NCBI GenBank assembly: GCA_017854795.1
Contig: JAFMHB010000024.1
Span: 1 to 32,977 of the forward strand
Direction of reading: 5' to 3'
DNA: 32,977 nucleotides
Source of the DNA: Candidatus Nanopelagicales bacterium
GTDB lineage: Bacteria > Actinomycetota > Actinomycetes > S36-B12
The notes beneath the pieces were generated by a model. It was not told the DNA's origin. It saw only the letters and a program-made list of their open reading frames with translations, and made no database searches. Shown piece after piece: positions 7,051 to 15,427 of the stretch (its first letter is position 1; the number at the start of each line of letters is the position of its first letter). Position numbers and translations under genes: made by a program.

Positions 7051-7689
7051 ATGCACACTCTTGTTATTGACCATCCACTCGTTGCCCACAAGATGTCGCG
7101 ACTGCGCCGTGAAGAGACTTCGTCGGCAACATTTCGTCTCCTGACCGAGGAACTGGTCACCCTGTTGGCCTATGAAGCAACACGTGGACTTGAAGTGGGT
7201 GAAGTGGCAATCACAACCCCCGTCAGCCCCACCACCGGCCGGGAAATGTCCCAGCCATTGCCATTGGTCGTACCCATCATGCGGGCCGGACTAGGCATGC
7301 TGAACGGAATGGTGCGCCTGATGCCGACAGCTGAAGTGGGTTTCCTTGGACTTGTGCGAGATGAAGAGTCCTTAACCGCATCAATTTACGCGGATCGACT
7401 GCCCGACGACATTCACAACCGTCAAGTCTTTGTCCTTGACCCAATGCTCGCCACCGGCGGAACCCTCATCGCTGCAATCGACATCCTGTTGGAACGCGGA
7501 GCAAAAGACGTTATTGCCATTTGTTTGCTCGCTGCACCCGAAGGCTTGGCCCGACTTGAGCAGGCGTACGGAGACAGAGCGGAGAATGTAACCCTCGTCA
7601 TTGCCGGACTCGACGAACGACTCAACGAAAAGGGCTATATCGTGCCCGGACTCGGTGACGCAGGAGACCGTCTCTACGGAACCGTGTAA
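7051..7689 (+). CDS. upp: Uracil phosphoribosyltransferase
   Basis: The enzyme salvages uracil: uracil + PRPP gives UMP + PPi. From ATG 7051 the protein has 212 residues, the normal length, starting [19 protein letters not shown]. Family landmarks are PIMRAGLGM, the PRPP loop DPMLATGGT, and the C-terminal uracil-binding [13 protein letters not shown]. It is divergent from the tadA operon. A conserved upp/tadA/tRNA-Ser/SRP RNA neighbourhood is familiar from other actinobacteria. Confidence 0.97.
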   Translation: MHTLVIDHPLVAHKMSRLRREETSSATFRLLTEELVTLLAYEATRGLEVGEVAITTPVSPTTGREMSQPLPLVVPIMRAGLGMLNGMVRLMPTAEVGFLGLVRDEESLTASIYADRLPDDIHNRQVFVLDPMLATGGTLIAAIDILLERGAKDVIAICLLAAPEGLARLEQAYGDRAENVTLVIAGLDERLNEKGYIVPGLGDAGDRLYGTV

Positions 7690-7776
7690 TTTCTTCTGAG
7701 CGCGACGGGCAATATCTTGTGCTTCAACGCGTATTGCGCCCAACGTGTCCTGATGCTCATTTCTCCCCGCTTCCTT

Positions 7777-7782
7777 TAATCT
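7777..7782 (+). promoter_or_regulatory. -10 element of the DUF5993-dsbB operon
   Basis: TAATCT ends 6 nt before GTG 7789 (9 nt before ATG 7792), matching the leaderless spacing of neighbouring genes. Confidence 0.45.
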
Positions 7783-7788
7783 TGGTCC

Positions 7789-7941
7789 GTGATGCTCTCC
7801 ATGTTTGTTCTCTGGTTAATCGTCTTTGCGGGGATTGCCCGCAAATGGAAATGGACGCCTGGCTTGGCTGTTCTGACCCTCGTGTGGACCCTCGTGATTC
7901 TGCGGTTGCATATGACCGACCCGATCCCGCTGAACTTCTAG
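7789..7941 (+). CDS. Small DUF5993-like membrane protein
   Basis: This 50-codon ORF encodes (V/M)MLSMFVLWLIVFAGIAR, KWKWTPGLAVLTLVWTLVI and LRLHMTDPIPLNF: two membrane segments and a polar ...DPIPLNF tail. That is the pattern of DUF5993, a family of about 50 residues with a (T)D.L.L.F end found next to DsbB-like genes. It lies 24 bp before the DsbB-like gene on the same strand. The start may be GTG 7789 (leaderless position) or ATG 7792. The function is unknown; a partner or assembly subunit of the DsbB homologue is inference. Confidence 0.72.
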   Translation: MMLSMFVLWLIVFAGIARKWKWTPGLAVLTLVWTLVILRLHMTDPIPLNF

Positions 7942-7965
7942 CCAGAAATGCCACGAGGAGTCGTC

Positions 7966-8676
7966 ATGTCAGATACACAATTACTTTCCGATAAACAAAC
8001 ACTTACGGTCGCCCGACTGATCAACATTGCAGCCTTATTCGCGCTCCTCGGTGTGCTAGCCGGCTCACTGAACCTTCAGTTCGGTGCGGGCGAGTTGCCG
8101 TGTCCACTGTGTCTCGTTCAGCGTTCGGCAATGATCGGCCTTGCTGTTGGCCCCGCCATGAACCTGCTGTGGGGCATGAAGGCTCGCCATTACGCCTTGA
8201 GCATCTTGGCAGCTCTCGTTGGCGGGGCGGGGAGTGCCCGCCAGATTTTATTGCACATTGCTACACCCGGTGATCCTGGATTTGGGCCGGCCATCCTTGG
8301 CTTCCACCTCTACACGTGGGCGTTTATCACGTTCGTCATTGCCGTTGCCGGTTGCGCCGTGTTGCTTATGTGGAATCGACCATTTGATCTTGGTGACACG
8401 GGAGTCTTGGGCAAGCGCCATTGGCATCGGTCATTGACCCTTTTCATCACGATCTGGGGTCTGATGTGGCTCTTGGTTGATCTTCTCGTTATTGGGATCT
8501 CAGTCATTCCGCAATGTGGGCTCGGGTTGTGCCCTGATGATCCGCCTCCGGGTGCCGATCTCGGCGACGTTGTTGGTTGGGCCCTCGTTCTCGGGCTTGG
8601 AGCCGTAGCCGCGGTTATCGCCTACTTCGTGGAGCGTCGAATGGGTGACACTCCCGAGCGAGTGAACGCGAGCTAA
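7966..8676 (+). CDS. DsbB-like disulfide bond formation membrane protein
   Basis: The 236-residue protein has a first membrane helix followed by PCPLCLVQR (Cys46, Cys49), the quinone-proximal CxxC of DsbB. Two or three more helices follow, then an extracytoplasmic CGLGLC pair near the C-terminus and a last helix. DsbB re-oxidises a periplasmic thiol oxidase using quinones. The protein is longer than E. coli DsbB (176) and the second Cys pair is placed differently, so its partner may differ. The start ATG 7966 has GAGGAG 5 nt upstream; the ATG at 7948 is rejected. It is co-directional with the small DUF5993-like gene. Confidence 0.88.
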   Translation: MSDTQLLSDKQTLTVARLINIAALFALLGVLAGSLNLQFGAGELPCPLCLVQRSAMIGLAVGPAMNLLWGMKARHYALSILAALVGGAGSARQILLHIATPGDPGFGPAILGFHLYTWAFITFVIAVAGCAVLLMWNRPFDLGDTGVLGKRHWHRSLTLFITIWGLMWLLVDLLVIGISVIPQCGLGLCPDDPPPGADLGDVVGWALVLGLGAVAAVIAYFVERRMGDTPERVNAS

Positions 8677-8689
8677 CCACGCGATAAAG

Positions 8690-9463
8690 CTACTTGCGCA
8701 ATAAAGATGACAGATACAGGTCAAAGATTCCGGCGACCTCCCGCCCACCCTGTGTTTTCACTTCATAGACCGGTGCACCAAAACCTTCGGCTTGAGTCAC
8801 CGCAATACGCTCAGGCAGGAACGGCTTAAGAATTGTCGCCTTTCCATAAATACTTCCCAACTCGCCGACGCGGTATTGGTGTTCTTCAGCAACTGATCGC
8901 ACCCGATTCACCACGATCCCTGCAAGTTTTAGATCCGGATTGACCCCCTTGCGTATTTCTTCCACCTCTGCCACGGCCCGCTCAACTCCTTGAGTGCCAA
9001 AGTAGGAGGGTGTTGTAACGACAAGGGCAAGGTCGGATGCGGCTAACGCCTCGCGAGTGAGTGCGCCAAGTGATGGTGGGCAATCGATGAGTACCAGGTC
9101 GTAACCCTCAAGTTGCTGCAATGCTTTTGCTAACTTTGGTTTAAATACAGTTCCCGGGTGCGTCCAAGAATCGAATCGAATCACACTCGGGTGACTCGCT
9201 AACACGTCAACTTCACCGGGACCGATCTCCCAATCGCAGGGAGTTAACGCCGCCTCGATTTCGGCGCGAGTGGGGTGCTCGAGCACATTCGCCACCGTTG
9301 TCTTAGAGGGTCGGGCCCGCAAGATGGAAGTCGCATTCCCCTGCGGATCAAGATCGACCACCAGTGAGGTCAGGCCGCGGGCCATTGCCGCCCCCGCCAA
9401 ACCCAAAGTCACCGAGGTTTTACCGACTCCACCTTTGAGGCTCACAACGCTAATAACAGGCAT
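8690..9463 (-). CDS. ParA/MinD-family ATPase
   Basis: The 257-residue P-loop ATPase has a deviant Walker A, LKGGVGKTS (residues 9-17), a switch I region VVDLDPQGNAT and Walker B DLVLIDCPPSLG. These are marks of ParA-type ATPases that position DNA or protein cargo. No parB-like gene is adjacent and it is not next to an origin region, so it is an orphan. It may partition another cargo or assist cell-surface or septum assembly. It faces the septum-formation-like gene 114 bp away. It converges with dsbB, with a 13-bp gap. Confidence 0.9.
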   Translation of the reverse strand: MPVISVVSLKGGVGKTSVTLGLAGAAMARGLTSLVVDLDPQGNATSILRARPSKTTVANVLEHPTRAEIEAALTPCDWEIGPGEVDVLASHPSVIRFDSWTHPGTVFKPKLAKALQQLEGYDLVLIDCPPSLGALTREALAASDLALVVTTPSYFGTQGVERAVAEVEEIRKGVNPDLKLAGIVVNRVRSVAEEHQYRVGELGSIYGKATILKPFLPERIAVTQAEGFGAPVYEVKTQGGREVAGIFDLYLSSLLRK

Positions 9464-9564
9464 GCGGCATAGTCTTCAGGGTTCTCCTAGCGAACGCAAC
9501 CCGCCTGAATATCTGGGGATTCCTCTCCCAATTGACCCTTTTGGTGGATTTTCGGTTCAGAAGG

Positions 9565-9570
9565 TAGTGT
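9565..9570 (+). promoter_or_regulatory. -10 element, leaderless septum-formation-like gene
   Basis: TAGTGT ends 6 nt before ATG 9577, with no Shine-Dalgarno. It supports the first ATG over the internal ATG at 9589. Confidence 0.5.
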
Positions 9571-9576
9571 GAAACC

Positions 9577-10413
9577 ATGCTTTTCGCTATGCCTTTCACC
9601 TTACCCAAATTCACCGCGGTAGCAGCCTGTATTGGCCTCTTCGCTGGAATCACCCTCATCGCAACTACCCTCCCCAGCGTTGGGGCGAATGAGACTGTGG
9701 CGGCCAAAGTAGGGGACTGCTTCAACTACAAAGCCAACGGAACGAAGGACCAGGCCGCGAGTGCACCTGTCGTTGACTGCACTGCTGCGCACACTGCCCA
9801 GACTTACTGGATTGGGACTCTGCCCGATAGTTACGGGCTTCCTGAGAAAGCTAAAGCAGCCAGTCGACTGAAACAGACTCAACCTTGCACGGTCAAAAAT
9901 ATCAATTCCTTCGTGAATCTTGTGGATCGGAAATTACCAACTCGATTGCAAAGTGTTTCGATTTTTCCGTCAAAGGCTCAATGGAACGATGGGCAGCGCT
10001 GGGTGCGCTGTGATGTTGTTTTTCGGGCAGGAAAGGCTTACAAGCCACTATCAACTCCCATCGCAGAGTTCGTAGCGGCAACTCCCGCAAGCCAATTGAA
10101 TTTCTGTACGCCGAGGGTCCCCGGAAATAGAACAACGAGCGCCTATCCGTGTACCAATGTCAAGAGAAACTGGATCATGATCCTTGAACGCAATCTGGGA
10201 ACAACCCCGACCAAGAGATTCCCAGGAACTCGAAGTGTGGAGTTTCAGACAAAGCGGATTTGCGAAAAAGCGGCCAAGCCCTACGTCACATTAAAGAAGT
10301 TCTATCCATGGTGGGCAATTTGGCCTACTTCAGCCGGATGGTCCCGCGGTGATAGAACTGCGCAGTGTTTCGTGCCTTACAGCGAATTTGTCAAAAACAC
10401 CGTCAGTCAATAA
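9577..10413 (+). CDS. Exported septum-formation-like protein
   Basis: The 278-residue protein has a signal peptide (hydrophobic core about 13-33) and then VAAKVGDCF, PVVDCTAAHTAQTYW, RWVRCDVVFRAG and a later repeat of the pattern (FCTPR, AYPCTNVKRNW, DRTAQCFVPY). The GDCF...V.C...H signature with paired cysteines fits the actinobacterial 'septum formation' domain family (PF13845-like), apparently in two copies. The function is not established. Its end overlaps the convergent NDH-2 gene by 11 bp. Confidence 0.7.
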   Translation: MLFAMPFTLPKFTAVAACIGLFAGITLIATTLPSVGANETVAAKVGDCFNYKANGTKDQAASAPVVDCTAAHTAQTYWIGTLPDSYGLPEKAKAASRLKQTQPCTVKNINSFVNLVDRKLPTRLQSVSIFPSKAQWNDGQRWVRCDVVFRAGKAYKPLSTPIAEFVAATPASQLNFCTPRVPGNRTTSAYPCTNVKRNWIMILERNLGTTPTKRFPGTRSVEFQTKRICEKAAKPYVTLKKFYPWWAIWPTSAGWSRGDRTAQCFVPYSEFVKNTVSQ

Positions 10414-11638
10414 CTGGCCTTTTGGGGCCAACCCCCCAAAAGATGTAATTCCAGAACCAGTCAGCCATGACAGATATTCGGTTTCGACCACCGGCAAGGT
10501 AAAACACGTGCAAACCTAACCATGCAAACCACGCGATCGTGCCGTGCAGTTTTATTCCATTTGGCATTTCAACAACAGCCCGACGTCGACCAATTGTGGC
10601 CATCTGACCTTTGTCCTTATAACTGAATGGTTTTGGTTCCTCACCTTTCAGAATCTTTTCAATGCTCGCCGCGACATAACGTCCTTGTTGCATTGCAACG
10701 GATGCGACCATGGGTAATGGGCGATCACCAGCACCAACGACATGCGCCATGTCGCCTAATACCCAGACATTTGGCTGCAGTCGAAGTGTGTCCGAAACAA
10801 TAAGTCGATTAGAGCGATCCGTTTCACCCAAAACATTCCACTCCGCAGGGGCTGCCACGCCTGCCGCCCAGATAATGGTGCCCGCAGGAAGAACTTCACC
10901 CGACTTAAGGTGAACGTCCCCGGGGTACATGCGGTCAACCGCACTGTCGACCATCACATGCACACCGAGCTCTTCTAATTCACTTTTCGCGTGTGCGGAG
11001 GACTTTTCTGCAAAGGATGGTAGGAGACGAGGTCCGGCTTCGACCAACGTCACCGCAGCGTGTTCTGCAACTTTTCGGAACTCTCGGTGCATACTTTTTT
11101 GTAGTTCAGCAACGGCACCGGCAATTTCAACACCCGTGGGTCCGCCACCAGCAACAACAACACGGAGTGATTCTTTTGGCTTTAAACCCGTTTCGACATC
11201 TTCATAGGTTTGCAGCAGTCTGTTTCTAATAGCTCTCGCCTGGTACAAATCTTTCATTTGCAGAGCATTTTCCTGCACACCTGGAATACCAAATGTCGTA
11301 CCGCCACTGCCAACCGCAAATACCAATTGATCAAAATAAAGCACCCGTCCATCTTCCAAACGAACGTTATTTGCTTCCAATGAAACCTTAACCACGTCAC
11401 CACGGATGAAGTCGACTCCAGGAATGGCCGAACGAACGGGATAAGCGATGTCGTCTTCTGGTAACCCACCCGTTGCCACCTGATAGAGCAATGGTGCGAA
11501 CAGTTGATAAGAATGACGGTCAATCACGGTCACTTGGACATTGCCCTGTTGCGCTAATTTTGTAGCGGCCGTTAAACCGCCGAAACCCGCTCCAATGACA
11601 AGGATTCTTGCTATTGATTTGTCAGTCTGGGCAGTCAC
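10403..11638 (-). CDS. ndh: Type II NADH dehydrogenase (NDH-2)
   Basis: The 411-residue flavoprotein passes electrons from NADH to quinone without pumping protons. The FAD dinucleotide fold is at VIGAGFGGLTAA (about 14-25) and the NAD(P) fold at VVVAGGGPTGVEIAG (about 160-174), followed by WVLGDMAHV and the family's PMVASVAMQQGRYVA. A C-terminal amphipathic/hydrophobic segment (WFAWLGLHVFYLAG) would bind the membrane. It starts with GTG inside GTGA, overlapping the aldo/keto reductase stop by 4 bp, so the two are translationally coupled. Confidence 0.93.
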   Translation of the reverse strand: MTAQTDKSIARILVIGAGFGGLTAATKLAQQGNVQVTVIDRHSYQLFAPLLYQVATGGLPEDDIAYPVRSAIPGVDFIRGDVVKVSLEANNVRLEDGRVLYFDQLVFAVGSGGTTFGIPGVQENALQMKDLYQARAIRNRLLQTYEDVETGLKPKESLRVVVAGGGPTGVEIAGAVAELQKSMHREFRKVAEHAAVTLVEAGPRLLPSFAEKSSAHAKSELEELGVHVMVDSAVDRMYPGDVHLKSGEVLPAGTIIWAAGVAAPAEWNVLGETDRSNRLIVSDTLRLQPNVWVLGDMAHVVGAGDRPLPMVASVAMQQGRYVAASIEKILKGEEPKPFSYKDKGQMATIGRRRAVVEMPNGIKLHGTIAWFAWLGLHVFYLAGGRNRISVMADWFWNYIFWGVGPKRPVID

Positions 11639-12591
11639 CGAAGTGGACTCCTTGGTTCGGACTCGGGAAAGAAACTTTCCCCAATGGACTCGGTCGCACT
11701 GAGACGCTCAAATTGCGAATCAGTGAGTTCAATACTCAATGAGCGAACTATTGAGTCAACGGTTACCGGCTTCGTTGCACCCGGGATGGGAATGACAACC
11801 GGTGAAAGTTTCAATAGCCAAGCGAGGGTAATTTCTTGTGCTGTTGAATCATGCTCGGCAGCAACAACCGCAAACTCGTTAAACTGCGAATCCAGATTTT
11901 TCGCGTTGTCTGATCCACCCAGAGGGGACCAAGGCAGGAATGCGATTCCCAATTCGGTGCATCGATCAAGCACCTCGCGATCTTCACGGTAACGCGGTGA
12001 GAATTCATTCTGCACAGAAACGACACCGCCACTACCCGGGCCTCCCAAAATCTCGAGAGCTACCTCAAGTTCCGGCAAGGTCGCATTTGATATCCCAACT
12101 TCACGAACCCAACCAAGATCTCGTAACGCCAGAATTGCTCGCATTTGATCGGCATAGGTTTCGCGCGGATCATGCCGGTGAAACTGGTAAAGATCGATGA
12201 CGGTGACACCCAGCGCGGTCATGCTGGCCTCACACGCCTCTTTCAGTCCTGATGCACTTCCATCCCGCATCCACGTTTCGCCCTCACCGCGGGTGATGCC
12301 ACCTTTTGTTGTGAGAACAATGCTCGAAATGTCCGCGGGCCCCGTGTACAGGGACAGGGCCTCCGCCAGTAACTCTTCATTGTGACCCACGGTGTCCCAC
12401 GTCGGCGCATAGACATTTGACGAATCAATCAATGTGATACCCAAATCAAGTGCTCGGTGAACCGTAGCGATCGCCTGTTCCCGGTGAGGCAGCATGTGGG
12501 TAAATGAAAGTGGCATCGCACCCAGGCCAATTTCCGAGACTTGCCATGGCCCAAGTTGACGCTGGGGTAAAGGTGTAAATACGGCGCTCAT
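11635..12591 (-). CDS. Aldo/keto reductase
   Basis: This 318-residue TIM-barrel NADPH-dependent oxidoreductase has the catalytic set Asp56 (LIDSSNVY), Tyr61, Lys96 (LTTKGG) and His138 (YQFHRH). The cofactor-binding end is AWLLKLSPVVIPIPGATKP. The substrate is unknown. Coupling to NDH-2 by a GTGA overlap hints at redox balancing; this is inference. TAGGCT ends 6 nt before ATG 12591, so the transcript is probably leaderless. Confidence 0.92.
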   Translation of the reverse strand: MSAVFTPLPQRQLGPWQVSEIGLGAMPLSFTHMLPHREQAIATVHRALDLGITLIDSSNVYAPTWDTVGHNEELLAEALSLYTGPADISSIVLTTKGGITRGEGETWMRDGSASGLKEACEASMTALGVTVIDLYQFHRHDPRETYADQMRAILALRDLGWVREVGISNATLPELEVALEILGGPGSGGVVSVQNEFSPRYREDREVLDRCTELGIAFLPWSPLGGSDNAKNLDSQFNEFAVVAAEHDSTAQEITLAWLLKLSPVVIPIPGATKPVTVDSIVRSLSIELTDSQFERLSATESIGESFFPESEPRSPLR

Positions 12592-12597
12592 AACGGC

Positions 12598-12603
12598 AGC
12601 CTA
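12598..12603 (-). promoter_or_regulatory. -10 element of the aldo/keto reductase-ndh operon
   Basis: TAGGCT on the minus strand ends 6 nt before ATG 12591. The same hexamer and spacing precede the Gfo/Idh/MocA gene at 16214. Confidence 0.5.
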
Positions 12604-12615
12604 CCGCCCGAAGGT

Positions 12616-14436
12616 TTACTCTCGCCCATCTGAAAGTTCATCAGCGGCTTCGAGCCACTGCAATTCAATATTTTCCTTTGTCTCATTTAGGTCCTTGAGT
12701 TCCTTGTCGAGCTGGCCAACCCGCTCAAAGTCACTTGCAAACTCGAGCATTTGGTCGTGGACCAGTCCAATCGAAGCCTCAATTTTTCCCAGTTGGCGCT
12801 TAAATTTGTCGGTTAACTTGCGGAGTTCCCGTTCGCGAGCAGGGGTCAACTTTGAGGTGCCTTTGCCATCACTTGATCCTCCTGAAGTGGGCTTCCCAGA
12901 GGCCCCCGCCAGCATTTTCCTTCGAAGATCCAAATACTGTTCAATTCCGCCGGGAAGGTCAGTGAACTTGAGATCACCAATCACGGCAACAAAATTGTCG
13001 CAAACCCGTTCCAAGAAATACCGATCATGGGAAATAATGAGAAGTGTTCCCGGGAAGCCGTCGAGCAAATCTTCCAACGCAGCCAACGTTTCAACGTCAA
13101 AATCGTTGGTTGGTTCGTCAAGAACCAACACATTAGGCTCTGACATCAGGATCCGAGTCAACTCCAAGCGCCTTCGCTCCCCACCTGAAAGTTCACCCAC
13201 TCGCGTGAATTGACCGTCATGATCAAATCCAAGACGCTGACACACTTGGCTGGCGCTCATTTGCTTTCCCTTGCCCAGTTCAATGTAGTTAGCGACGTCA
13301 GAGACCGTGTCAATAACAGTCTTGCTCAGATCCAAATCAGCGAGGTGCTGGCTCAGCACTCCCGGTTTAACCGTGACACCCTCAACGCGTTTGCCGGCAA
13401 GAAGTGGGATCTCACCGAGGATTGACCGCAGCACCGAGGTTTTACCGGCCCCGTTCGGTCCCAAGATTCCGATACGAGCACCCGGTGCGATATTCCACGT
13501 GATGTGGTTAATCAGGGTTCTCGTCTCAAAACCTATTTTGGCGTCATGGAGTTCATAGACAGTTTTACCTAAACGAGCACTGGCGAACTCCAACAACTCG
13601 ACAGCGTTGCGTGGTGGTGGCTCCGCTGCAATCAGTTCATTCGCTGCGTCAATACGGAATTGTGGTTTCGTGGTTCGTGCGGGTGGGCCGCGGCGCAACC
13701 AGGCAAGTTCCTTGCGCATTAAATTCTGTCGGCGCGCTTCACTCGCTGATTCCTGACGCATGCGTTCCGCTTTTGCTAGAACAAAGGCCGAATACCCGCC
13801 TTCATACTCTTCGACTTTCCCGCCAACGACTTCCCACATGTGGTCACAGACTTCATCAAGGAACCAGCGATCATGTGTGACGGTGACGATCGCAATTTTT
13901 GGGCGACTTTTCAGATGCGCCGCAAGCCAAGCAATAATTTCCACGTCGAGGTGGTTAGTTGGTTCATCGAGAAAAAGAACGTCAACTTCGCGGATCAATT
14001 GCTCGGCCAAATAGGCGCGGCGCCGCTCGCCACCGGAGAGATCAGAAATCCGGCGATCAAGTTGTTCTGAACCAAATCCACCCAATAGTGCCGTCAAGAT
14101 CTCACGGACGGCCGAATCACTCGCCCACTCGTGTTCGTCACGATCCCCCAGCACATGGCTGCGAATCGTCGCATTTTCGGCGCTGATTCCGACCTGATCA
14201 AGTTCGCCCACGACAACACTCGCGCCGCGGGTCACCCGCCCCGAATTGGGCGGTTCCGCACCTGCGAGAACGCGAAGCAAGGTGCTCTTGCCCGCGCCAT
14301 TGCGACCAACAACACCGATTCGTTCCCCTTTGCTGACACCGAGGGAAACGTCACTCAACAGAGGGCGGTCCCCAAAGGACTTCGAGACGTTTTCGCAGCT
14401 GAGCAGATTTACTTGTTGGGGAGAGGCCACCGACAC
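12616..14436 (-). CDS. ABC-F family ATPase (Uup-like)
   Basis: The 606-residue protein has two ATPase domains and no membrane segment. Walker A motifs are GRNGAGKST and GPNGAGKTS. The signatures are LSGGERRRAYLA and LSGGERRRLELT, each with a LDEPTNxxD Walker B. The linker contains PPARTTKPQFRIDAA. The C-terminus is a charged coiled coil (about 535-600), as in Uup. ABC-F proteins act on ribosomes or branched DNA, and some give antibiotic protection. The coiled-coil tail and linker favour a housekeeping Uup-type factor. The start is GTG 14436, with no obvious Shine-Dalgarno. Confidence 0.92.
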   Translation of the reverse strand: MSVASPQQVNLLSCENVSKSFGDRPLLSDVSLGVSKGERIGVVGRNGAGKSTLLRVLAGAEPPNSGRVTRGASVVVGELDQVGISAENATIRSHVLGDRDEHEWASDSAVREILTALLGGFGSEQLDRRISDLSGGERRRAYLAEQLIREVDVLFLDEPTNHLDVEIIAWLAAHLKSRPKIAIVTVTHDRWFLDEVCDHMWEVVGGKVEEYEGGYSAFVLAKAERMRQESASEARRQNLMRKELAWLRRGPPARTTKPQFRIDAANELIAAEPPPRNAVELLEFASARLGKTVYELHDAKIGFETRTLINHITWNIAPGARIGILGPNGAGKTSVLRSILGEIPLLAGKRVEGVTVKPGVLSQHLADLDLSKTVIDTVSDVANYIELGKGKQMSASQVCQRLGFDHDGQFTRVGELSGGERRRLELTRILMSEPNVLVLDEPTNDFDVETLAALEDLLDGFPGTLLIISHDRYFLERVCDNFVAVIGDLKFTDLPGGIEQYLDLRRKMLAGASGKPTSGGSSDGKGTSKLTPARERELRKLTDKFKRQLGKIEASIGLVHDQMLEFASDFERVGQLDKELKDLNETKENIELQWLEAADELSDGRE

Positions 14437-14484
14437 ATCATGCCGATATCGCTCACGTCCTTTGATAGCGGACCAATATTGGTG

Positions 14485-14940
14485 CTAAATCTGGTGGGTT
14501 TTGGTCACTCGAAATACTGGAATATCTCTTTCTATATTGCGCTCATACATGCGGTACGAGGACCACGAATCACCCAGGGCCGCATAGATACGCGCCGCTT
14601 CCTCACCATGAACCTCGGTGAATACCGCTTCACTCACTTCACCGTCTATCTCAACACGACCCTGATCGTGTGTCCTGACGTTGAACACCCAACCGGGTAT
14701 TTTCTCCTGGCCCGCATTAGAGCCGGCGATCCCCCAACCACCTGAGTCCGGGACAGCAAGTAATGGAGTTTTGCGCCACTCACCACTTTTTCGACCCAAG
14801 GTCGTAATCCACACGACCTGAGCACCACCAGGGAAGTGGCGACCGATCTTTCCTCTGCTCAGTGAATAAACTGCTTTATGCAGGACTGTTGTGGTTCGCA
14901 ATGCAGTTCCCCACAACATGTCATAGGCCTTAGAACCCAT
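14485..14940 (-). CDS. Deazaflavin (F420)-dependent nitroreductase-family protein
   Basis: The 151-residue split-barrel protein carries the family hallmark ITTLGRKSGEWRKTPLL (about 45-61), which binds F420H2, followed by GWGIAGSNAGQEKIPGW. The relatives are Mycobacterium Ddn and Rv3547-like proteins. The substrate is unknown. It begins 3 bp after the pterin dehydratase gene stop, so the two are co-transcribed. If the assignment is right, the organism makes or takes up F420. Confidence 0.87.
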   Translation of the reverse strand: MGSKAYDMLWGTALRTTTVLHKAVYSLSRGKIGRHFPGGAQVVWITTLGRKSGEWRKTPLLAVPDSGGWGIAGSNAGQEKIPGWVFNVRTHDQGRVEIDGEVSEAVFTEVHGEEAARIYAALGDSWSSYRMYERNIERDIPVFRVTKTHQI

Positions 14941-14943
14941 CGC

Positions 14944-15243
14944 TCAACCCCCCACTATTTTGCTGGCTGCAACATCAATGGCTGTAGCTAATTCAAAGTC
15001 AAGAGATGTAATCCCGCCAGCGGAGTGTGTGCTCAATGCGAATGACACTTTGTTCCAACGAATATCGATGTCTGGGTGGTGGTCCAATTCTTCGGCAATC
15101 ACAGCAACAGCATTAACGAAATCAATGGCAGCGAGAAAACTTGGTGCCGTGAACTCTGACGTGAGTGCACTTTCATTTCTCGACCAGTTCGGATTACGAT
15201 CAAGAAAAGACTCAATCTCTGACTGCGTCGCTAACTGTGGCAT
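14944..15243 (-). CDS. phhB: Pterin-4a-carbinolamine dehydratase
   Basis: The 99-residue protein has the family core EELDHHPDIDIRWNKV with catalytic His residues, followed by LSTHSAGGITSLDFELA. It dehydrates 4a-hydroxytetrahydrobiopterin in pterin recycling. No aromatic amino acid hydroxylase is nearby, as is common in bacteria, where the protein may act in other pterin or molybdopterin steps. A GGAAGG sequence 7 nt upstream supports the ATG at 15243. Confidence 0.9.
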   Translation of the reverse strand: MPQLATQSEIESFLDRNPNWSRNESALTSEFTAPSFLAAIDFVNAVAVIAEELDHHPDIDIRWNKVSFALSTHSAGGITSLDFELATAIDVAASKIVGG

Positions 15244-15289
15244 GAATCAACCTTCCCTGAGGCAAATCGAGACCTATCACAGGAAAAAG

Positions 15290-15361
15290 TGGGTCGCCCC
15301 GGGCTCGAACCGGGAACCTACGGATTAAAAGTCCGCAGCTCTGCCATTGAGCTAGCGACCC
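15290..15361 (-). tRNA. tRNA-Lys(TTT)
   Basis: The minus-strand acceptor GGGTCGC (15361-15355) pairs with GCGACCC (15297-15291), with A as discriminator. The anticodon stem GCGGA/TCCGT has loop CTTTTAA, giving anticodon TTT. The T-arm contains GGTTCGAGCC. The 3' CCA is not encoded. Confidence 0.96.
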
Positions 15362-15427
15362 CAATGCACCAATGAATCCTATTGGTTGCTCATGGGTGCA
15401 AAAATTTGGTCCTGACCACAGTCAGGT

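Noticed and set aside
7705-7735. Possible terminator after upp: GGGCAATA and TATTGCGCCC
   Set aside because: The stem has a bulge, the loop is about 17 nt and no T-run follows.
12695-13213. 172-codon open frame on the plus strand
   Set aside because: It is antisense to the second ATPase domain of the ABC-F protein; Ser/Arg-rich composition typical of a shadow frame.
14131-14745. 204-codon open frame on the plus strand
   Set aside because: It lies antisense to the start of the ABC-F gene and most of the deazaflavin protein gene; both of those have complete conserved motifs.
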